Source: Candidatus Thorarchaeota archaeon
GTDB taxonomy: Archaea > Asgardarchaeota > Thorarchaeia > Thorarchaeales > Thorarchaeaceae
NCBI GenBank assembly: GCA_011365025.1
Contig: RDOF01000046.1
Coordinates: 1-20,877, forward strand
Direction of reading: 5' to 3'
DNA length: 20,877 nucleotides
Shown here: positions 1-7,861 of the stretch, one piece after another
Layout: each line of letters opens with the position of its first letter
Numbering within the stretch: position 1 is the first letter of the stretch
Notes under the pieces: generated by a model
The model's input: the letters and a program-made list of their open reading frames with translations, nothing else
The model's database searches: none
Told to the model about the DNA's origin: nothing
Position numbers and translations under genes: made by a program

Positions 1-180
1 ATCTTTGGATGATATTACTGGACGCGAGGTAACCATGAGTAGATGTCTAAAGAAATCAAGGTCTGTCACTTTCTTTCCTTGGCGACGCTGAAATCTCATC
101 TTCTCCTCTTCCCAAATCAAAACATCACGATCAGTTAAACCCTTGATTAGCTTGTTCTTCGACCCCTTGGATTCTCCCAT
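1..180 (-). CDS. Hypothetical protein, N-terminal part (runs off window)
   Basis: An open frame of 60 codons runs leftward from ATG (180-178) to the window edge with no stop. The translated N-terminus is charged and hydrophilic (MGESKGSKNKLIKGLTDRD..., then IWEEEKMRFQRRQGKK and DLDFFRHLLMVTSRP). A Shine-Dalgarno-like GGAAGTGA lies 6 bases upstream of the ATG, which supports both the gene and this start. I do not recognise the family. The run of Glu, Lys and Arg suggests a soluble, helical, possibly nucleic-acid-binding protein, but this is weak. The rest of the gene lies outside the window. Confidence 0.6.
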   Translation of the reverse strand, partial: MGESKGSKNKLIKGLTDRDVLIWEEEKMRFQRRQGKKVTDLDFFRHLLMVTSRPVISSKD

Positions 181-276
181 TGCAGTTCACTTCCAATGAT
201 GAGGAGGTAAACTTCGTAAACATTCTAAACCCTAGTCTTACATATGGCAGTTAGCTCACCGGAACGGTCTCATTTG

Positions 277-1416
277 TCATCCGCCGGACTCATCTGCGGG
301 TCGTTCCTGAGCGGGCGTGAATTTTGCGGGAGCTTCATCCTCCTTCTTTGAGCCCTGATCGTTAGCTGATGTATGATAAAGGCTGATTGAGCGTGTTTGA
401 CGGAATTCTGTGACAGCAGTCCAAGTAGCAGACCTATCTGCAATTGCAGTGAGCTTCTTAATTCTAAACATGATGATAGCTGAGATGTCTATCAGAATGA
501 TGTTCATACCCAGAAGAAGCAATGAATTGACACCAATCATTACTCCATTTGCAGATCCCGTTATCAGCCCGAGCACGAACATTAGGCTGCTATTTACTGC
601 AGGAGGCATCAGCGCAGCTGAGATAGCAACACCAACAAGTGATGACATGTCGCCTCTTGTCACCGATATAGCGACTGCAGCTCCTGAAATCACTGCCACT
701 CCAACATCCAGAGCAGAGAATGGCAATGGAGGGATTCCGCCCCTGCGCGTAATTTCCGTAAGAATTCCAGCTGACACTTGATTATCTATATTGCCCATGA
801 GATCAGGAGCAATAACCGGAACCAGTAGAGCCATTATAATTCCTACGAGAAAGGATAAGCCCAATGATATGAGTTCGTTTACTGTTCCCTTAATGAAGAG
901 ATTACGGTCGCGTACAACATAACCCAGGGCAACAGCCAGCATAGGGGCCATGAGCGGTGAGAGGAGCATTGAAGCAACGATGATAGTTACATTGTTTTGT
1001 ATTAGACCAATGCCTGCCATTACCGCAGCGACAATGGTGAAGGCCATGAAATCGAAACTCAAAGCCGCGCCAGACTTGACATTTTCATAGATTTCCTCTA
1101 CAGCAAGCTGGGCTTCCCTTTGAATCCTTTGCTCCTTGGCTTCATCACCCTCTCGTGGTAGTGATGCCTTCAAGTCCAGCATATCAATGAATCCATACTC
1201 GACTCCGACGCCGCGCGACTTTAGCTTCTCCATTGTTTCACCAGCTGCATGGTCAGGAATTCTGAATTGCAGCATATGGGCATTATCGGCATCCAGCTTA
1301 ATGACATTCTTGATATTCAAGACATCAAGAAGGAAGTCGAAGACCGCTTCGGTTTTGTCGTAGGGGACGACTATTTGTACCTGCTTCAATGATTCGGCAC
1401 GTCTCCGAGATAGCAC
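277..1416 (-). CDS. DUF389 family membrane protein
   Basis: 379 codons with a GTG start. Residues 12-80 form a small soluble domain that begins VQIVVPYDK. A charged linker helix (about 85-115) leads into a hydrophobic region (about 120-330) with several membrane helices. Typical DUF389 signatures are visible: MAGIGLIQNNVTIIVASMLLSPLMAP near 133-158, then GYVVRDRNLFIKG, and SAALMPPAVNSSL further on. The hydrophilic tail (about 335-379) is rich in Glu, Lys and Pro. The biochemical function of DUF389 is not established; members are predicted integral membrane proteins in bacteria and archaea. The GTG at 1416 has only a weak GAGAG upstream, and a TTG at 1386 (LKQVQIVV) is an alternative start. 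It is transcribed away from the LysE-Pcp unit, with a palindromic cluster between them. Confidence 0.85.
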   Translation of the reverse strand: MLSRRRAESLKQVQIVVPYDKTEAVFDFLLDVLNIKNVIKLDADNAHMLQFRIPDHAAGETMEKLKSRGVGVEYGFIDMLDLKASLPREGDEAKEQRIQREAQLAVEEIYENVKSGAALSFDFMAFTIVAAVMAGIGLIQNNVTIIVASMLLSPLMAPMLAVALGYVVRDRNLFIKGTVNELISLGLSFLVGIIMALLVPVIAPDLMGNIDNQVSAGILTEITRRGGIPPLPFSALDVGVAVISGAAVAISVTRGDMSSLVGVAISAALMPPAVNSSLMFVLGLITGSANGVMIGVNSLLLLGMNIILIDISAIIMFRIKKLTAIADRSATWTAVTEFRQTRSISLYHTSANDQGSKKEDEAPAKFTPAQERPADESGG

Positions 1417-1460
1417 GTCCGGCTCTCGTTTTGCATCACTTAAGGGTTTCTAGATGTGTC

Positions 1461-1494
1461 CTGTAACGAGTGTAATACAGTTGTTACATTACAG
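1461..1494. promoter_or_regulatory. Cluster of inverted TGTAAY half-sites, candidate operator
   Basis: Four half-sites lie within 34 bases: TGTAAC (1462-1467), TGTAAT (1471-1476), GTTACA (1483-1488) and ATTACA (1488-1493). The first and third, and the second and fourth, are exact inverted pairs, and the outermost arms extend to CTGTAA/TTACAG. The cluster sits between the divergent starts of the DUF389 gene (1416) and the LysE gene (1553), about 45 and 60 bases from each. A dimeric transcription factor binding here could control both directions. The regulator is not in the window. Confidence 0.5.
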
Positions 1495-1552
1495 TGTCCG
1501 CAAGCCATGCATGAGTCGCATCACTATGCTTTTTTGAGGAACATCGACTCAA

Positions 1553-2227
1553 GTGAACGGTGCTCCAATGGGCGTCTTTGAAATTCTTGCGATTTGGTTC
1601 GGTCTCTCATTAACCGGGGCTCTAGCTCCCGGACCATTATCGGCAGCCTGTGTGATGCAGGCAAGCAAAAGAGGTAGACTTCACGGGATACTTCCCATGG
1701 TTGGACATGCCATTGTTGAGCTTGGAATCATTGCAGCAATAATTCTCAGTGTTAATGCTCTCACTTTGGATGCATTTCTTACAAGTATTCTTGTTGGCTT
1801 TGGTGGCATAGTAATTGTTCTTTTTGGCATGTTAGCTTTGAGAGACTACCGATTGCTGCCTGTTAAGGAGAGAGAAACCATCAGTTCCGAAACCAGTAAG
1901 GCAACGCTTTTGGAGGCCACAGGTCAGGGTGCAGTTGTTAGCCTACTGAGCCCGTACTTCTTGCTCTGGTGGTTTAGTGTCGGTCTGTCGAATGTTACGC
2001 TTCTCGTTGGTGAATTGCAGGTGGGCGTTGGGACAGTATTCCTAGCAGGTGTATTGGTTTACTTCACCCACATTTCAACCGATTTCCTATTTGGTGCGTT
2101 CCTGACTTTAGGCACAGATGAAACTGCGAAGAGGGCGACAAAAGGCGGGATAAACTGGGTTAATGTGGCCATTGGCACATTTCAGATAGTTCTGGGTGGT
2201 TACTTCATCGTCCTAGCATTAACCTAG
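1553..2227 (+). CDS. LysE/RhtB-type amino-acid exporter
   Basis: 224 codons encode a small integral membrane protein with about six hydrophobic segments. The N-terminal helix carries LTGALAPGPLSAACVMQASKRGR (about residues 20-42), the PGP motif typical of LysE/RhtB translocators, followed by GHAIVELGIIAAI (51-63) as in this family. A second conserved stretch GAVVSLLSPYFLLWWFSVG lies mid-protein. Length (about 200-225) fits the family, which exports amino acids or related small molecules; the substrate cannot be read from sequence. GTG 1553 has TGAGGA 12 bases upstream; ATG 1568 is an alternative start giving 219 residues. The gene stops 16 bases before the pyroglutamyl peptidase start and very likely forms an operon with it. 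Confidence 0.82.
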   Translation: MNGAPMGVFEILAIWFGLSLTGALAPGPLSAACVMQASKRGRLHGILPMVGHAIVELGIIAAIILSVNALTLDAFLTSILVGFGGIVIVLFGMLALRDYRLLPVKERETISSETSKATLLEATGQGAVVSLLSPYFLLWWFSVGLSNVTLLVGELQVGVGTVFLAGVLVYFTHISTDFLFGAFLTLGTDETAKRATKGGINWVNVAIGTFQIVLGGYFIVLALT

Positions 2228-2243
2228 AAGAGGAGTGGCAAAG

Positions 2244-2861
2244 ATGACAAAGTCAAACCTGTTAGTGACAGGATTCGAACCTTTTGATGGTTATTCAACT
2301 AATCCATCGGCGGAGCTAGTAAAGCGAATTAATGGAAGTGAAACAGGGCGATTCAATATCATAGGAGAGGTTCTTAGGCTTGACTATTCAAGTGCCTTTG
2401 AACGCCTAGACTATTTAATAGGGCAGCACAAGCCCGAGATTGTTCTCCTCTGTGGACAGGCTGGAAGGCCATCCATATCAATCGAGCGAATAGCTATCAA
2501 CGCTGTCGGCACTAAACGTCCGGACAACTATGAAAACAAACCTGAATCGGATATCATCAAGAACGACGCACCAGCAGCGTTCTTCTCAAACATCGATCCG
2601 CATCCACTTGTCAGAGCGCTGGTGGAAAGCGAAATCCCAGCATTTGTTAGCTATCACGCAGGGATTTATGGCTGCAACTGGATTCTCTTCAAACTACTAG
2701 ATCAAATATCCGCAGGGCACTTCGATTTAAGGACCACTTTCATTCATCTACCCCCCTTGCCATCTCAGGCAATAGAGAAGGATGAGCCTTCGACAGCAAC
2801 GATGGAGTTGGATACGATGGTGAGAGCCATCGAGGTTATCATTGAACAGCTTTCTGAGTAG
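2244..2861 (+). CDS. pcp: Pyroglutamyl-peptidase I (C15 family)
   Basis: This cytosolic cysteine peptidase removes N-terminal pyroglutamate from peptides. The N-terminus LLVTGFEPFDGYSTNPS is the family signature. Counting from the GTG at 2235, the catalytic triad is Glu84 (in ISIERIAIN), Cys147 (in YHAGIYGCNW) and His171 (in TFIHLPPLPSQ), each in the expected context, so the enzyme should be active. Length (about 205 residues) is normal. I choose ATG 2244 over GTG 2235, because the GTG overlaps the strong Shine-Dalgarno GAAGAGGAG (2227-2235), which is well spaced for the ATG. It follows the LysE exporter by 16 bases, suggesting coexpression of peptide breakdown and amino-acid export. It ends 5 bases from the convergent ECF S-like gene. 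Confidence 0.92.
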   Translation: MTKSNLLVTGFEPFDGYSTNPSAELVKRINGSETGRFNIIGEVLRLDYSSAFERLDYLIGQHKPEIVLLCGQAGRPSISIERIAINAVGTKRPDNYENKPESDIIKNDAPAAFFSNIDPHPLVRALVESEIPAFVSYHAGIYGCNWILFKLLDQISAGHFDLRTTFIHLPPLPSQAIEKDEPSTATMELDTMVRAIEVIIEQLSE

Positions 2862-2866
2862 TTGGA

Positions 2867-3634
2867 CTATTTCGTCCTAAGCGCCCAGTCTATATTGGGG
2901 AAGGCTTTCAGCACAATTGCGACAATGATTGCCGATAGTAGGGTTGCAACGCACCTCTCGGCTAACATGAAAGGGAATATGCCAAAGCCGAAGGCCTCGG
3001 CCGGAATCTGAAGCAAGTAAACAGCGCCCATTGTCATCATTGAAAAATCCGTTACCGTACCGATAAGTGTAAGCGGAAAAAGCTGGAGAAACCGAGAGGT
3101 CCCTTTCACTGAGGTATCGAACTGCATTGACTGCAGCTGAAGAGAGAGTGCGACAGCCATGGCCAGAACATAGTATATCATGAACCACCATGCGGAGTAA
3201 TTTGGAATGAGATAAAGGATTATGATGACTCCAAGGTATAATGCTGTTAACAAGGGGCCAGGCACTTTGTAGCCGCGGACCTCGGTTCGAGGCTTTAGGC
3301 AAAGGCCGGTTAGCAAACCCGAAATAGCAGGTCCAAGAATGACAGTGGGCACAATTAGTGAAACGCCGGGTAGAAAAGCTGCTATCACACCAGCAATAAG
3401 GCCGAAAGCAAAACCAACTGAGGGGCCAAGCAAAATGCCAAAGACTGGCGCAATGCAAATTGTCAGGGTTAATTGGGCAAGTGGGCCAGCACCTCCAAGA
3501 AAAGGAGTTAGCGGGATAAGTGCACTCACAGCGTAGATTGCTGCAAGAACCACACCAATAGCGTAGAGTCTTGTTGTCGAGAAACCGCCCTCCAATTGCA
3601 TTTCAGGTATCAAATCATCATTTCCTTCTGCCAT
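2867..3634 (-). CDS. ECF transporter S component-like membrane protein
   Basis: 255 codons from ATG. The protein is almost entirely hydrophobic with roughly six to eight membrane helices (about 22-42, 55-90, 93-112, 127-143, 148-165, 183-208, 215-243). The N-terminal pattern, a helix followed by a Pro/Gly-rich loop (LTPFLGGAGPLAQLT) and then glycine-rich helices with GPSVGFAFGLIAGVIAAFLPG, resembles S components (substrate-binding subunits) of energy-coupling-factor vitamin transporters. No ECF T component or ECF-type ATPase pair is adjacent; the ABC ATPase nearby belongs to a different type. The substrate is unknown. It could be another small polytopic membrane family; I hold the ECF-S call loosely. 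It is convergent with pcp and divergent from the ABC pair. Confidence 0.55.
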   Translation of the reverse strand: MAEGNDDLIPEMQLEGGFSTTRLYAIGVVLAAIYAVSALIPLTPFLGGAGPLAQLTLTICIAPVFGILLGPSVGFAFGLIAGVIAAFLPGVSLIVPTVILGPAISGLLTGLCLKPRTEVRGYKVPGPLLTALYLGVIIILYLIPNYSAWWFMIYYVLAMAVALSLQLQSMQFDTSVKGTSRFLQLFPLTLIGTVTDFSMMTMGAVYLLQIPAEAFGFGIFPFMLAERCVATLLSAIIVAIVLKAFPNIDWALRTK

Positions 3635-3700
3635 CGTGTTCTACGCCTGCTGTGCTGGCTCAAAGCTGCGCCTTATCTCCATTTTGGTTCAAAGTGGATG

Positions 3701-3708
3701 TAATTAAT
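3701..3708 (+). promoter_or_regulatory. TATA-like box upstream of ABC pair
   Basis: TAATTAAT lies 52-59 bases before the ABC ATPase ATG (3759). By the usual archaeal spacing, transcription would start near 3730, leaving a leader of about 28 bases. This start would coincide with a GTG that opens a nine-codon frame ending in TGATG at the ATPase start (see findings). Confidence 0.4.
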
Positions 3709-3758
3709 GCCACTGGGTTTTTCAGGAGGGTGCGTCGAAGGCAACTTGGGGTTAATTG

Positions 3759-4403
3759 ATGAGTTCAGAAGTAATTGTTGAACTGAAGGACATCCGCCTT
3801 AGTTTCGATGAACAAAGAGTCCTCGATGGATTCAGCCTAGCTTTGCAGGAGAAGGAAACGGTTGGACTAACAGGGCCATCCGGCTCAGGAAAAAGCACCG
3901 TTCTTCGGGTAATTGTGGACCTGATGTCCCCAGATTCGGGAGAGGTCCTAGTGAATGGATTGAACACTGCTGAGTGGGATCCTCGGGAGTTGAGAAGAAA
4001 AGTCGTAATGGTGCCGCAGGAGGCATCAATGTTTCCAGGCACGGTACGTGACAACCTGCTCTGGGGCCTTCAGATTCATGGGCTTACTGCTTCCGATGAC
4101 GAACTCGCAGAGGTGCTACAAGAGGTGAACCTGGATGGGAAGTTGCTCGACAAGATAGCGGCCAATCTGTCGGGAGGAGAAAAGCAACGTGTTGCCATTG
4201 CTCGGGCGCTACTCCTCAAACCCATTGCTCTTCTTCTTGACGAACCTACTTCAGCACTGGATGAGAAGTCAACTTTGGCCGTGGAAGAAACCGTGAACTC
4301 CATAATCCAAGACCGTGGTATTGGAGTTCTGATTGTAACGCACAATCGTGCCCAAGCTGAACGCTTTACGTCAAGGGTTGTCGAGATAGGAGTGGATAAC
4401 TGA
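3759..4403 (+). CDS. ABC transporter ATP-binding protein, FetA/YbbL type
   Basis: 214 residues from ATG 3759; a TTG at 3756 is directly upstream and less likely. All ATPase motifs are present: Walker A GPSGSGKST (39-47), Q-loop Gln87 in VMVPQEAS, signature LSGGEKQR (137-144), Walker B ALLLDEPTSALD (157-168) and switch His195 in VTHN. It should power the adjacent UPF0014 permease, whose ATG overlaps this gene's stop codon (TGATG), indicating translational coupling. In Escherichia coli the equivalent pair, FetA-FetB, is linked to iron export and oxidative-stress resistance; whether the archaeal pair moves iron is inference. The compact length with no extra domain fits this subfamily. Confidence 0.85.
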   Translation: MSSEVIVELKDIRLSFDEQRVLDGFSLALQEKETVGLTGPSGSGKSTVLRVIVDLMSPDSGEVLVNGLNTAEWDPRELRRKVVMVPQEASMFPGTVRDNLLWGLQIHGLTASDDELAEVLQEVNLDGKLLDKIAANLSGGEKQRVAIARALLLKPIALLLDEPTSALDEKSTLAVEETVNSIIQDRGIGVLIVTHNRAQAERFTSRVVEIGVDN

Positions 4404-5218
4404 TGCAATTGGACTTCCTGCTTCAATTCTGGTTAGACCTTCCGAATGAGATTCAGGTTGCAGCCCTGCGCTATGTAGTGGCCATGGTCTTGCTCGCTGC
4501 TTTGTTGCTTGTTTCTAAATGGCAAGGCTTGGGAATTGGAAACAGGCTAATTGTGGGAACGGTAAGAGGGACAATTCAGGTCATACTAATGGGACTCATT
4601 TTGGTGTACATATTCCAGCTGAGCTATCTGCCACTAATATTCGTAGTCCTCTCTTTCATGGGCCTTTTTGCGGCCAATACCGTCAGGGAGAACTTGAATC
4701 ATGTTCCGGGCGTGTTTCGAGCATCGCTTCCGGGAATTCTTGTCGGAGCTCTATCTGTAATGGCAGTCAGCACCGCCTTGGGGATTGTGGAACCAATTGG
4801 TGAGTTCATCATACCGATGGGCGGAATGGTAACAGGTAATTGCATGACAATCACTGCTCTTCTCATCGACAGAATGTGGTCAAACGCTCAAAAGCAGCGG
4901 AATCTCTTAGAGACTGCGTTAGCCTTGGGTGCATCTTCTTATCAGGCAACTGAGCTTTCGATTCGCGAAGCAATTGTAGCTGGTCTTCTCCCGAACCTCA
5001 ATAGGTACGCGTCCCTTGGCATCGTTAGCATTCCCGGCCTCATGTCAGGAATGATCATTGGCGGTCTCAATCCTGTGGCGGCATCCTTCTATCAGGTAAT
5101 GGTGTTCATTATGATCTTCTTGGCCAGTGTTATCTGTGGTATAATCGTATCCAGAATATTTCTGAAGCAGATGTTCAATAAACGGTTGCAGCTAGTCGTA
5201 CCCCCTCAGGAGTCATAG
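4403..5218 (+). CDS. ABC transporter permease, FetB/YbbM (UPF0014) type
   Basis: 271 residues with about six to seven membrane helices. UPF0014 features are clear: VRGTIQVILMGLIL (54-67), IPMGGMVTGNCMT (137-149), LALGAS (173-178) and IPGLMSGMIIGGLNPVAASFYQ (210-231). Its start overlaps the ATPase stop by one base. The pair forms a two-gene ABC system with no substrate-binding protein, which suits an exporter-type function. Related E. coli FetB is implicated in iron homeostasis. The FAD oxidoreductase begins 94 bases further on with its own Shine-Dalgarno, so it may be a separate unit. Confidence 0.85.
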   Translation: MQLDFLLQFWLDLPNEIQVAALRYVVAMVLLAALLLVSKWQGLGIGNRLIVGTVRGTIQVILMGLILVYIFQLSYLPLIFVVLSFMGLFAANTVRENLNHVPGVFRASLPGILVGALSVMAVSTALGIVEPIGEFIIPMGGMVTGNCMTITALLIDRMWSNAQKQRNLLETALALGASSYQATELSIREAIVAGLLPNLNRYASLGIVSIPGLMSGMIIGGLNPVAASFYQVMVFIMIFLASVICGIIVSRIFLKQMFNKRLQLVVPPQES

Positions 5219-5312
5219 CCAATGGGACTCGTCCATGATACCGCGCAGAGGGCAAAAGGTTTTAGGTGGTCTTGCAACCCCGCGGACCCAGTCAGCATTG
5301 GAGGCCACTAAC

Positions 5313-6629
5313 ATGCCAAAAGAAGAGAACTTCGACATCATTGTCGTGGGAGCTGGTGTACTGGGTGTTGCATCCGCATACTACCTCCAGAGGAATAGCC
5401 CTGACAAGAGGATTCTGCTTATTGACCGATTGGCGGCGCCAGGACAAGCTAACACTGCGATGAGTGCTGCTGCTGTGAGGAATATGTTTTCATCTTCTAC
5501 AAACCAGCTTCTGACTGACACATCAATCAAGTACTTTGAGCATGTTCAGAATGAGATTGGCTATGAACTTCTTTTTGAGAAGACAGGCTATCTGTGGCTT
5601 CTCTCAGAGTCCCAATTCAATAGCGAAAGCATTCAAACCTGGATGAAGCGCATGGAGAACTCCAGGATACACTACAAGGTATATAATAAGGAACAGCTAA
5701 AGGAAATAGTCCCTGGACTCAATGTTGACTTTGCAAATGATGAAGAAGCAGAACTCATGAATCTGAAGGAAGTGAGTTATGGGCTCTATGGAGGAGATTG
5801 TGGAGTACTAGACCCAACTAGGCTAGTAGAGTACTATTTTGAGGAATTCAAGAAGATCAGCCATGTGAAGCCTCGTTTTAACATGAACGTTGAGAAGTTG
5901 CTATTAGAGGCAGATCCTACATTGGACCTTCCCGGAGAACCCTATGTGTGGCAGAACAAACGTGTCACAGGTATTGTTACCAAGGATGGCCCACTCCGAG
6001 CAGATATTGTTGTATTGGCAACAGGGGCATGGGCAAACCAACTACTAGACCCCATTGGGATGGATAGCCGCACCAAGGCCAAGAAGCGACACATCTTTGT
6101 TGTTCACGCGGAAAAAAGGAGGGGTCTGAATGAACTGCTGGATTCTAAGGGCTTCAACGATTTGAACTGCATACCATTCACTATCCTTCCATCAGCGGGA
6201 GTGTATTTCAGACCCCAGATTCAAGAACGGGGATTCTGGATTGGCTGTGGAGATAAGCTCGGACGCGCCTACGACTATGTACAAACTCCTGATTATGACA
6301 ATCCGGAGAGTGCCTACTATGAGAATAGTGTCTATCCGGTGCTTTCGAAATACTTTCCAGCCTTTTCGGATTGTCGTCCAATTGGAAGCTGGGCCGGAGG
6401 CTATTGTTATAGCCCTGATGCAATTCCGTTTGTCTACTTGGAAAACAATGTCCTCGTGATTAACGGAAGTAGTGGGTCGGGGATAATGAAGTCAGATGCC
6501 TTGGCAAGAATCGCAGATGCCCTATATAGAGGGGAGGAGGAGGCTGAGCTCTTTGGAGGAAAGAGGATTCCAGCCGCCGCACTAAGTCAGAAACAACGCA
6601 AGGTAGAAATGGAAAGCGTAGTCATCTAA
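5313..6629 (+). CDS. FAD-dependent oxidoreductase, DAO family
   Basis: 438 residues from ATG 5313. The frame is open upstream to 5235, but the ATG is preceded by GGAGG (5300-5304) with an 8-base gap and is followed at once by the dinucleotide-binding fold, so it is the likely start. The FAD-binding Rossmann motif is VVGAGVLG (11-18), with Asp38 ending the second strand (ILLID). A second FAD contact appears as VLATGAWA, and the C-terminal SGSGIMKSDALARIADAL is typical of the DAO (PF01266) fold. Members oxidise amines or hydroxy acids (sarcosine, glycine, glycerol-3-phosphate, 2-hydroxyglutarate); the substrate here cannot be assigned. It resembles sarcosine-oxidase-like monomers in size. A possible TATA element GTTTTAGG lies near 5259-5266. 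Confidence 0.82.
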   Translation: MPKEENFDIIVVGAGVLGVASAYYLQRNSPDKRILLIDRLAAPGQANTAMSAAAVRNMFSSSTNQLLTDTSIKYFEHVQNEIGYELLFEKTGYLWLLSESQFNSESIQTWMKRMENSRIHYKVYNKEQLKEIVPGLNVDFANDEEAELMNLKEVSYGLYGGDCGVLDPTRLVEYYFEEFKKISHVKPRFNMNVEKLLLEADPTLDLPGEPYVWQNKRVTGIVTKDGPLRADIVVLATGAWANQLLDPIGMDSRTKAKKRHIFVVHAEKRRGLNELLDSKGFNDLNCIPFTILPSAGVYFRPQIQERGFWIGCGDKLGRAYDYVQTPDYDNPESAYYENSVYPVLSKYFPAFSDCRPIGSWAGGYCYSPDAIPFVYLENNVLVINGSSGSGIMKSDALARIADALYRGEEEAELFGGKRIPAAALSQKQRKVEMESVVI

Positions 6630-6808
6630 TGGTGAAGCCCCTCTTTCGATACTCATGCGGAAAACCCTAAAAGGATGAAGGACTAGGATTTTGTGCATAC
6701 AGGTTCAAGACCTGACTGCATTCTTTGCTTTGCCAAGTACTTGAACAAGCTATTTTAGAACAAAGTATCGAAGAAAAAAGGTGATGGAAATGGTGAGAGG
6801 TGAGCTCG
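6630..6808 (+). promoter_or_regulatory. Intergenic region with CorA-gene promoter
   Basis: A 179-base gap. The TATA-like CTATTTTAG (6750-6758) would place transcription start near 6780, giving a leader of about 30 bases that includes AGAGGTGA, a good Shine-Dalgarno. A small inverted repeat CAGGT/ACCTG (6700-6704 and 6710-6714) has a five-base loop but no T-run; I see no clear terminator for the oxidoreductase gene. Confidence 0.4.
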
Positions 6809-7768
6809 ATGACAACCAACGAACGCCCGGGAACGGGCAACTTCACTATAACAGCATTGGAATCAGGAATAGAGTACCCAGACTTCGAGAGCGCACCAGA
6901 CGAACCTCTCCTCATCCAGGTCATTGGGATTTGGCCTGAAGTTCTGGCAGTACTATCACAGAAATTCGAGGTGGATTTGGAGGACCTTCAGGATCTACAG
7001 GATCTTGATGAACGCCCGCGACTTCAGATTGAAGACAAATTTGCTATGATTGTGCTAAGAGTCCCAGCCGATTTGCAGCAAGGCGATCGGGAAATCTCCA
7101 CTTATCCAATTGGTGTATTCACCAATGGAAGAGATGTCATCATACTCCAAAGTGAGGAAATCCCCATGCGTAAGAGACGACTCAAAGGAGTTCTCAAGCG
7201 CACAACAACGGCTTCAGGAGTCATCTACAACATATGGGAAATAGTCATTCACTCCTTTGAAACAACTCTAGATATTATTGAAGCTACAATCAATGACATT
7301 GAGGACCGTATCCTAACAGAGCTATACCCATCACAGCTGGATAGATTCTTTCAGCTCTCTCGTGATGCAGTATTCATGGAAGCATCACTAAAGGCCAATA
7401 TGAAGGTCCTTAGGAGAATACAAAGGAATCCAAGGTTTGGCCGCATGATCCTTGATGAAGACACTCTGGATGAGCTTGAAGTTGACCTGCAGCAGCAATT
7501 GGACCTCAGCGCTATCTATAGAGAACTAATCGATAATGCCATGAATGCCTATGACAGCATCGTTGGGCATAACCTAAACCGCGTAATGAAGACACTGACT
7601 TCAATATCGCTTCTGGTGAGTGTTCCCACCTTAATTGCATCGCTCATGGGTATGAATGTGGGTCTCCCATTTGAGAACGACCCAGCTGCCTTTCTGGTAG
7701 TCCTGCTAGTTAGTCTCTGCATTACAGTTCCATTTCTGATCTTCCTCAGAATGAAAAACCTGGTCTAG
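6809..7768 (+). CDS. CorA-family divalent cation transporter
   Basis: 319 residues from ATG 6809, which lies 5 bases after GAGAGGTGA (6795-6803); a GTG at 6800 sits inside that signal and is unlikely. The N-terminal cytoplasmic domain is followed by a long helix region and two C-terminal membrane helices. The selectivity motif Gly-Met-Asn is at 281-283 (SLMGMNVGLPF) at the end of the first helix, as in all CorA proteins, and the second helix ends in RMKNLV. It should form a homopentamer in the membrane passing Mg2+ or other divalent ions. The N-terminal motif usually read as ED...RPK is stretched here (see findings). It likely has its own promoter. Confidence 0.9.
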   Translation: MTTNERPGTGNFTITALESGIEYPDFESAPDEPLLIQVIGIWPEVLAVLSQKFEVDLEDLQDLQDLDERPRLQIEDKFAMIVLRVPADLQQGDREISTYPIGVFTNGRDVIILQSEEIPMRKRRLKGVLKRTTTASGVIYNIWEIVIHSFETTLDIIEATINDIEDRILTELYPSQLDRFFQLSRDAVFMEASLKANMKVLRRIQRNPRFGRMILDEDTLDELEVDLQQQLDLSAIYRELIDNAMNAYDSIVGHNLNRVMKTLTSISLLVSVPTLIASLMGMNVGLPFENDPAAFLVVLLVSLCITVPFLIFLRMKNLV

Positions 7769-7861
7769 TCGCTAAGTGGTCGCATACCCCATGGAAGAAA
7801 AATCAAATGAGTCATAAGAGAGTAAGCACATACTGAGTATTCGGTTGACAGAGGCCTGACA

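Noticed and set aside
2877..3458. 193-codon minus-strand frame inside the ECF S-like gene
   Set aside because: It is a shifted frame of the membrane-protein gene; the Cys/His/Trp/Arg-rich product resembles no protein, and the main frame reads as clean membrane helices.
5235..5312. N-terminal extension of the FAD oxidoreductase
   Set aside because: ATG 5313 has a well-placed GGAGG and directly precedes the FAD-binding fold; the extension contains a probable promoter instead.
6700..6714. CAGGT/ACCTG hairpin after the oxidoreductase gene as a terminator
   Set aside because: The stem is only five base pairs and no T-run follows.
6784..6935. Short frame opening at ATG 6784 ahead of and overlapping corA
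   Set aside because: It has AAAGGTG nearby but runs out of frame through corA, and its product is Arg/Pro-rich with no family resemblance.
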